A stretch of DNA of 64,000 bases from Podocnemis expansa (lineage: Eukaryota > Chordata > Testudines > Podocnemididae). The DNA lies in assembly GCA_007922195.1 (NCBI GenBank), contig ML681971.1, positions 2,879,167-2,943,166 of the forward strand. Direction: 5' to 3'. The notes under the pieces are model-generated. The model was not told where the DNA came from. It was given only the letters and a program-made list of their open reading frames with translations, and did no database searches. The position numbers were made by a program, and so were the translations under genes. Below are positions 58,230 to 64,000 of this stretch, one piece after another (within the stretch, counting starts at the first letter, position 1; every line of letters begins with the position of its first letter).

Positions 58230-60419
58230 GTGTCGACAGCTTCAGGGTTTAAGCACTGCACTGGCTGCCACGACCCTATGCCTGCCTCTGACGGGCATGA
58301 AAAATGTATTAAGTGTCTGGGCGAGGAGCATCTAGCCCACTCCTGCCCTCATTGTAATGGTCTTAAATCTAGGGTGAGAAAAGAGAGGAGTAGGAGGCTG
58401 AAACTCCTCTTGATGGAGGGAGCCCTCCAACCGGCATCGGAGCCCGGTAAATCGCCGCTCAGGGACACAGCCCTGAAGCGCGCTTCAGCGTCGTCCTCAC
58501 CAGTGACAACGAAGAAGCATAGGTCTGGCCATGATCGCACGGGGTCTAGGGAGGCTGCAGGTTCCTCCAAAAAACCCCACAAGACGAAGCCTCATTCCTC
58601 TGGCTCTACAGTTGAGTGAGGCTCTCAGGCAGCGCAGAGCGGCTCCATGCCGACTTTGGAGCTGCCGTCCCCGGCACCGCCTCCAAAAGTCGCTTCCCTG
58701 GCGCCGCCATCGACACCAGCGGCAGCCACGGTACCTGTCAGTGGTACCGCTGCTCTCTCCAGGGCACCGTTGACATTGATGATGGCCACGGCGCCGTCGT
58801 ACTCGGGGCAGGGCGTTTTTCTATCAGTGCCTACAGTAAATTTGCCTCACTCGCTCTTGGCGCCAGTTGTTCAAGCACCAGGGTACCCCCACCTGACGGT
58901 ACTGGTGCAACAGCTGCCGGTGTCGCAGCCTTCACATCCTCCCACTCCGGTACCGCTACCTGACATACCACCGCTGGGCTTAGACCAGCCAGATTCAGGC
59001 ACTAGGCAGTCTCCTCCCCGTAAACATAGGAGGAAGTCAAAGCACTGTTTGAGAGAGTACCTTTCTTCTGGTTCCTGACCTGATTTCTCTCCTCTTTATG
59101 GTATACAGCCCTCAGGAGATGATAACCGGTCAGATTTTTCTTCTCTCTCCAGTCAGCAATCGAGCTATGATTCTGATGGGGACGTTCCAGATAATGTTAA
59201 TCCGCAACAAGTTAGCACTGCTCCTCAACAGCCTCAGTCATGGCCGTGGGCTAACATCTCGTGGTACCCTTTTCCTCAGCAGGGGATACCCTGGGCATCA
59301 TGGCCAGGTTGGACACCATATGCGCAGGTTCCTACCCTGATGCAAGGCATGCAAAGGCCTGAGGTGCCGAGAGCATCGCTCCAGGAGGGACGGAGAAAAC
59401 CACATGGTGCTCAGGTTGCCCAACACCTGCCTCCTGAAGAGGATCCTCAGCCTCGGACTGATGATGCGAGGCAATTCCAGGAGCTATTTAAGAGGGTGGC
59501 TGCAACTCTGGATATGCTAGACCAATCAATGCCTACTTCTAAGCATAGGCTTTATAGAATTTTACAGTCAGCCACCTCGTCCAAAGTGTCACTCCCTATA
59601 GATGAGGGCATTATGGAGCCGGCGATGTCTGTATGGCAGACCCCTGCCTCAGCACCGCCCACTAACAGGAAGGCAGATAAAAAATATTTCGTCACGCCAT
59701 AATGAGTTCCTCTTTTCACACCCGCAAGCGAACTCGCTAGTGGTCGATGTAGCAAATCAAAGACTTAAACAAGCCCATAATAGGTCTACCCCAGCTGATA
59801 GGGAGGAGAAAAAGATGGACCTCTTGGGTAAAAAGATTTATACATCTGCTACGTTGCAATAAGGATAGCCAACTACGCTGCTCTTTTAACTAATTACAGC
59901 CACGACAACTATGCGAAATTTACAGATTTTATTAGCTTGATTCCAGAAGACAGGAGAGAGAGTTACAATGCGCTTGTTCAAGAGGGTTTCCTGATTTCCA
60001 GGACAGCTCTACAAGCAGCCCTGGATATGGCGGACGTAGCAGCCAGGACCATAGGATCTGCGGTGGTGCTCCGACAATCTTCCTGGTTACATGCGACCGC
60101 GCTCCCCAGGCAGCTCCAGTTGATCATAGAAGATCTTCCTTTCAATAAGGATAAGCTGTTCGGAGAGAAAACCGATGAGATCATGCACTCCTTGAAGGAT
60201 TCATGGGCAACCCTGCGGACGCTGGGCATTCAAGCACCGACACCGAGGTTCAGGTATAACAACAGGTATCAGACTAATTCAAGCAACAGATATCCCTATC
60301 AACAACGTAGGAGGTTTGATAATCCACGTCCACGTGCTAGAAATCCCAATGCACGACATAGACAGAATCTACAGTCTTCATCTAATGTGCAGTCTTCAGG
60401 GACTAAGCATCAATTTTAA
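58230..60419 (+). pseudogene. gag: DIRS copy C gag, start codon lost
   Basis: The position of the ATG of copy A holds GTG here (58230), so the canonical start is lost. The zinc finger (CTGCHD, CIKCLGEEH, CPHC) and the basic RVRKERSRR follow. The same frame runs to 59702 with two TGA stops (58617, 59076), through a proline-rich middle, RRKSKHCLRE, a Trp/Pro/Gln-rich block (PWANISWYPFPQQG near 59245) and RQFQELFKRVAATLDM near 59470. Frame shifts near 59700 and 59860 lead to DRRESYNALVQEGFLI, AALDMADVAARTIGSAVVLR and an Arg/Asn/Tyr-rich end stopping at 60419. The full length would be about 730 codons. Confidence 0.85.
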
Positions 60420-60450
60420 GAATTTCATCGAGGGTTCGTCTAGCCATTCA

Positions 60451-62392
60451 ATGGCAAATGACAGCAACGCTGACACACCTGCTATACTATTTAAAAATAG
60501 GCTAGCCCCTTTTCTGCACCGATGGTCTTCCATTACATCAGACAAATGGGTGCTGGAAATCATTGACACTGGATATTTAATTCCATTCTCATCCAGACCT
60601 ATTCCAAATTCCCCTTCCCTGTCCCTCTTCAGGGACCCCACTCATGTACAACTGTTGCGGGAGGAGATAAGCACCTTACTGAATATCGGGGCAATTGAGG
60701 AAGTTCCCATTCAGTTCAGGGGAAAGGGTTTCTACTCCCGATATTTTTTGACACAGAAGAGGACGGTGGGTTGGAGGCCGATCTTAGATCTGAGGCGCCT
60801 CAACACATTTATCACAGTAAAGAAGTTTAAAATGGTAACGCTGTCAAACATTCTTCCTTCTTTAGAATAAGATGATTGGCTGGCGTCCCTCGACCTAAAA
60901 GATGCCTACTTCCATATCTCCATACATCCTGCACACAGGAGATTCCTATGTTTTACTTTCCAGGATTACCATTACCAATTCAATATACTCCCTTTTGGAC
61001 TGTGTACAGCCCCCAGAGTTTTCTCCAAAGTTATGGCAACAGTAGTGGTTTACATGCGAACTCAAGGGATAACTATTTTTCCCTACTTGGACGACTTCCT
61101 GTTGAAAGCATGATTGTTCTCAGAAGCCCAAAAGGCAGTGGAATTCACGGAGCAGCTTTTCCTACATTTGGGGTTCACAATCAACTACAAGAAACCCTTC
61201 CTTCAACCTGTACAGGTGCTACAATTTCTGGGCGCGACCATTCATACTCCCTCTTCCAAGGCGTTTCTGACAAACGAAAGAGTAGTAGCCATACAAAGTC
61301 TCATAGAAAGCATACTCTCTGCTCCCACATTTACAGCGCTCTAATGTATGCAGCTCCTCGGCCACATGGCGGTAGCTACGTACCTGGTCCACAACGCCAG
61401 GTGTCATATGAGACACCTGCAAATGTGGTTCCTGAGGAATTTCAAACCTCACCGGCATTCAACTCATCATATCTTACCTATGCTGCAGCCCATAAAGGAG
61501 ACTGTCTTATTGTGGACCCTACCGGCAAACCTTCAACGGGGGGGGGTCCCCTTTTCTCAGCAGCCTCCGGCCCTTCTGCTCGTAACCGATGCCTCCCTTG
61601 CAGGATGGGGAGCACATCTGGGGCACTGGACTGTGCAAGGGAAGTGGTCACGTGCCGAGAGTCTTTTTCATATAAACCTCCTCGAGTTACGAGCAATAAG
61701 GAACGCTTGTCGCCACCTCATACACCTCATTCAAGGGAAAAGCATGAAGATACTGATGGACAGCGTAGCAGCAATGTACTACGTCAATCGGCAAGGCAGA
61801 GCTCGATCCCAGTCTCTATGTGTGGAGGCCCTCAGGCTATGGGACTGGGCCATACGTCATGGTGTTTAGATGGAGGCAATATACTTACCTGGCACGCTCA
61901 ACATGACAGCAGATGCGTTGAGCAGGCAATTTGCAGAACCTCACGAGTGGGAGTTAGACGACACGATCCTAGCAGACATATTTCGTCAATGGGGTCAGCC
62001 CGCGATAGATCTATTTGCAACACAGAGCAACAAGAAATGCGCTTCGTTTTGTTCAAGGGCAGGCATTGGCCAAGGCTCTCTAGGAGATGCGTTTTTACTG
62101 AAATGGCTGCATGTTCTCCTTTACGCTTTTCCCCCAATTCCCATGATTCCCAAGCTGGTCCACAAGCTGAAGCAGGACAAGGCAATGCTTATATTAATTG
62201 CTCCAGCATGGCCCAGACAGCCATGGTATTCCCCTCTCATCCAAATGTCGGTAGCAACACCGATCACGCTTCTGCTCAGTCCGAATCTGATCACGCAGAA
62301 CAACAGCAAGATCCAACATACGTACCTGAGCAAGCTTCACCTAACTGCCTGGCTCCTGGATGGTTCAACGACCTGGAACAGCGCTGTTCGGA
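60451..62392 (+). pseudogene. pol: DIRS copy C pol: RT with YLDD, RNase H, methyltransferase-like
   Basis: ATG 60451 (MANDSNADTP) opens a frame that begins 31 bases after gag ends. RT: WVLEIIDTGYLIPF near 60549, GFYSRYFLTQKRTVGWRPIL near 60728, LDLKDAYFHISIHP near 60891, FGLCTAPRVFSKVM near 60997, and the catalytic YLDD at 61084-61095. RNase H: LLVTDASLAGWGAH near 61570, LLELRAIRNA near 61677, DSVAAMYYVNRQG near 61759, TADALSR near 61906; all four acidic positions are kept. Methyltransferase-like: DLFATQSNKK near 62011, GDAFLLKW near 62087, LLYAFPPIPM near 62118, LILIAPAWPRQPWY near 62188. In-frame stops at 60868, 61111, 61342 and 61867. Confidence 0.88.
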
Positions 62393-63414
62393 CCGTGTAA
62401 AACACGTGTTAATAAATAGTAGAAAGCCAGCAACCAGACTTACCTGCAAAAATGGAGGAGATTCGCTGCATGGTGTCAGGGACGCCACCTCTCTCCGCAG
62501 TCCGCGCACATCTTGGAAGTGCTCGAATATCTCCTTGACCTGAAAGAGAAGGAATTAGCTATTACTACTGTTAAGGTTCATTTGGCAGCCATGTCAACTT
62601 TCCACGAGTTGGTGGAAGGCTTGTCTTTATTTTCTAACAGTGTTGTCAAGCGCTTTATGGGGGGCCTTCATAACATTTACCTGGACATTAGACCCCTCGG
62701 TACCCCCGTGGGATTTAGCCCTAGTTCTGAGGTCCCTCACTAGGCCACCCTTTGAACCAGTGGCATCTTGCTCCATGCTACAGATGTCAATGAAGGTTGC
62801 CTTTTTGGTAGCAGTAACATCGGCTAGGCGAGTGGGAGAAATAGCGGCACTCATGGCTTGTCCTCCCTTCACCATTTTCAGAAAGGATCCCTTAGGCCGC
62901 ATCCCAGATTTTTACCTAAGGTCTCTTCCAGTTTTCGTATCAACCAAACAATTCATCTCCCAGTCTTCTGCCCAAAACCACATAAGACCCATGAAGAGGC
63001 AGCACTGCATACCCTAGATGTCAAAAGGGCCACAGCCTACTACATAGGCAGGACGAAGGCTTTTAGGAAAATGCCCAGACTGTTAGTATCAGGGGCAGAA
63101 TGGTCTAGAGGTGATCCAGTTTCCAAACAGAGACTTTAAGTGGATTGTTATGTGCATTTGCATGGCTTACGAGAAACATGGTTCAGAGCCCCCACATTAT
63201 ATTAGAGCTCATTCTACCAGAGCAGTTTCCAGTTCCACAGCGTTCCTCCACAATGTGCAATTGTAGATATTTGCAGGCGGCTACTTGGGCATCCGCAGAT
63301 ACCTTCATAAAACATTATGCGGTTGACAAGGATGCCTCTAGTGACGCATCATTGGGTCTTGCGGTGCTTGGCACGGCCAGAAAAGGTAGCTTCGAAGATC
63401 CCTCCACCAATTAG
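62393..63414 (+). pseudogene. DIRS copy C tyrosine recombinase, frameshifted
   Basis: It begins RVKHVLINSRKPATR after a frameshift near 62393. The core-binding part has VLEYLLDLKEKELAITTVKV (62516-62575) and the catalytic part FLVAVTSARRVGEIAALMAC (near 62800-62860). LPVFCPKPHKTHEEAA lies near 62957, HSTR at 63210-63221 and the nucleophile Tyr at 63316-63318 in FIKHYAVD. Frameshifts fall near 62450, 62700, 62890, 63140 and 63285. The catalytic residues are all present, so the damage is from indels rather than active-site loss. The last frame ends at 63414. Confidence 0.87.
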
Positions 63415-63430
63415 AATACTGCTTGGTAGT

Positions 63431-63540
63431 CACCTATAGTGGAGCAGCTGGGACACTGCTTGACGAAGAAACGGAGGTTACTCACCTTTTGGTGCAGTAG
63501 CCGTGGTTCTTTAAGTTGTGTGTCCCCGCACTGCTCCACT
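63431..63540 (+). repeat. DIRS copy C internal complementary region
   Basis: The first half, 63431-63471, is the reverse complement of the left end from 57883. The second half, 63472-63540, is the reverse complement of the right end (about 63733-63801). The join reads GACGAAGAAA-CGGAGGTTAC, identical to that of copy A. Confidence 0.9.
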
Positions 63541-63601
63541 CCCCACCCGCCTCCCCTCTACTTCGGAGTACTCCTCTTTATTTAGCGGTGCTCCGTGGTA
63601 G

Positions 63602-63801
63602 AGAAGGAACAGATGGGTGGATGGGGGGGCATGCACGCTCCAAATGGCGGGAAGTTGGCTGCGCCCCCCCCCCCCCCTCGGGGCGCGGGGGAAGAATCTG
63701 TGGGGCTGGGTGGGGGGGGGGGGCAACACCTATAGTGGAGCAGTGCGGGGACACGCATCTCAAAGAACCACGGCTACTGCACTGAAGGGTGAGTAAGCTC
63801 C
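63602..63801 (+). repeat. DIRS copy C right inverted terminal repeat
   Basis: It runs from AGAAGGAACAGATGGGTGGA through C and G runs (63664-63677, 63710-63723) to ACGGCTACTGCACTGAAGGG and TGAGTAAGCTCC. The outer segment beyond GAACCACGG is absent from the left end. Confidence 0.85.
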
Positions 63802-64000
63802 ATTTAGGTAAGTTATGAGCTGGCTGATGTTCTGCCTCCAACTAACACAATTGCTTATTTTAGATGGTTACAGGCTGGCTCTGTTGTTTTCTTAGCACAG
63901 GTTTCTCTTCAGGGCATCTTCAGGACAGCAACATAGTCTTGTTCTTGATGCAATCTGCTACAGTATTTACCTAGCCAGCCAGAGACTATGCCAATGCAGT
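63802..64000 (+). mobile_element. DIRS copy D, 3' continuation of YR, runs off the window
   Basis: The + strand frame from about 63811 reads VSYELADVLPPTNTIAYFRW and then LAQVSLQGIFRTAT, which aligns to the end of DIRS recombinases: a YELAG-type linker, the HSTR segment (decayed to AYFRW) and the VSLQDICRTATW-type helix before the catalytic tyrosine. This is the part of copy D missing at 57882, so copy C separates the two. It continues past the window end. Confidence 0.72.

Larger units (their letters stand above)
57883..63801 (+). mobile_element. DIRS retrotransposon copy C, full length, inserted into copy D
   Basis: It has the same layout and family as copy A, about 5.9 kb. The left end reads ATT-TCTTCGTCGAGCAG and the right end GAGTAAGCTCC-ATT, so ATT is at both junctions (57883-57885 and 63802-63804). 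The sequence on either side is the YR gene of copy D. Gag has two in-frame stops plus two frameshifts, pol four in-frame stops, and YR several frameshifts, but the RT active site YLDD is kept. With fewer lesions than copy D it is the younger insertion. Confidence 0.93.

Overview
The window is repeat-dense, AT-rich vertebrate DNA with no host exon that I can support. The repeat mix points to a sauropsid, most likely a turtle: CR1-clade LINEs with typical turtle-type 3' ends, DIRS-type tyrosine-recombinase retrotransposons, Penelope-like elements with a GIY-YIG domain, many short hAT-like elements, a MIR-type SINE and a palindromic foldback family. The taxon is inferred from remembered repeat families, not from a search.

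The dominant content is DIRS retrotransposons, all on the + strand and all decayed. Copy A (2434-8380) and copy C (57883-63801) are full-length members of one family. Each has a left inverted terminal repeat (ITR), gag, a pol region ordered RT - RNase H - methyltransferase-like - tyrosine recombinase (YR), an internal complementary region (ICR), and a right ITR. Copy E (25425-26518) is an internally deleted copy of another family. A composite at 34924-43625 is one DIRS copy inside another (B outer and B inner). Copy D (54440-57882, resuming at 63802) is older and was split by copy C inside its recombinase gene.

Other layers: Penelope-like fragments at 880-1772 (+) and 51500-52350 (-); CR1 LINEs at 21385-23480 (+), 32685-34923 (-), 43640-43995 (+) and 48185-50545 (+); eight hAT-like non-autonomous elements, most with readable 8-bp target duplications; a foldback repeat in about a dozen copies; TIR elements with 2- or 3-bp duplications; and a MIR-like SINE with an insertion.

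Many insertions interrupt older elements, so relative ages can be read: hAT into Penelope, hAT into CR1, TIR elements into CR1 and MIR, DIRS into CR1, and DIRS into DIRS. The remaining 0.5-4 kb stretches (for example 8384-9985, 29394-32194, 43996-48184) look like intergenic or intronic DNA in which I recognise nothing.
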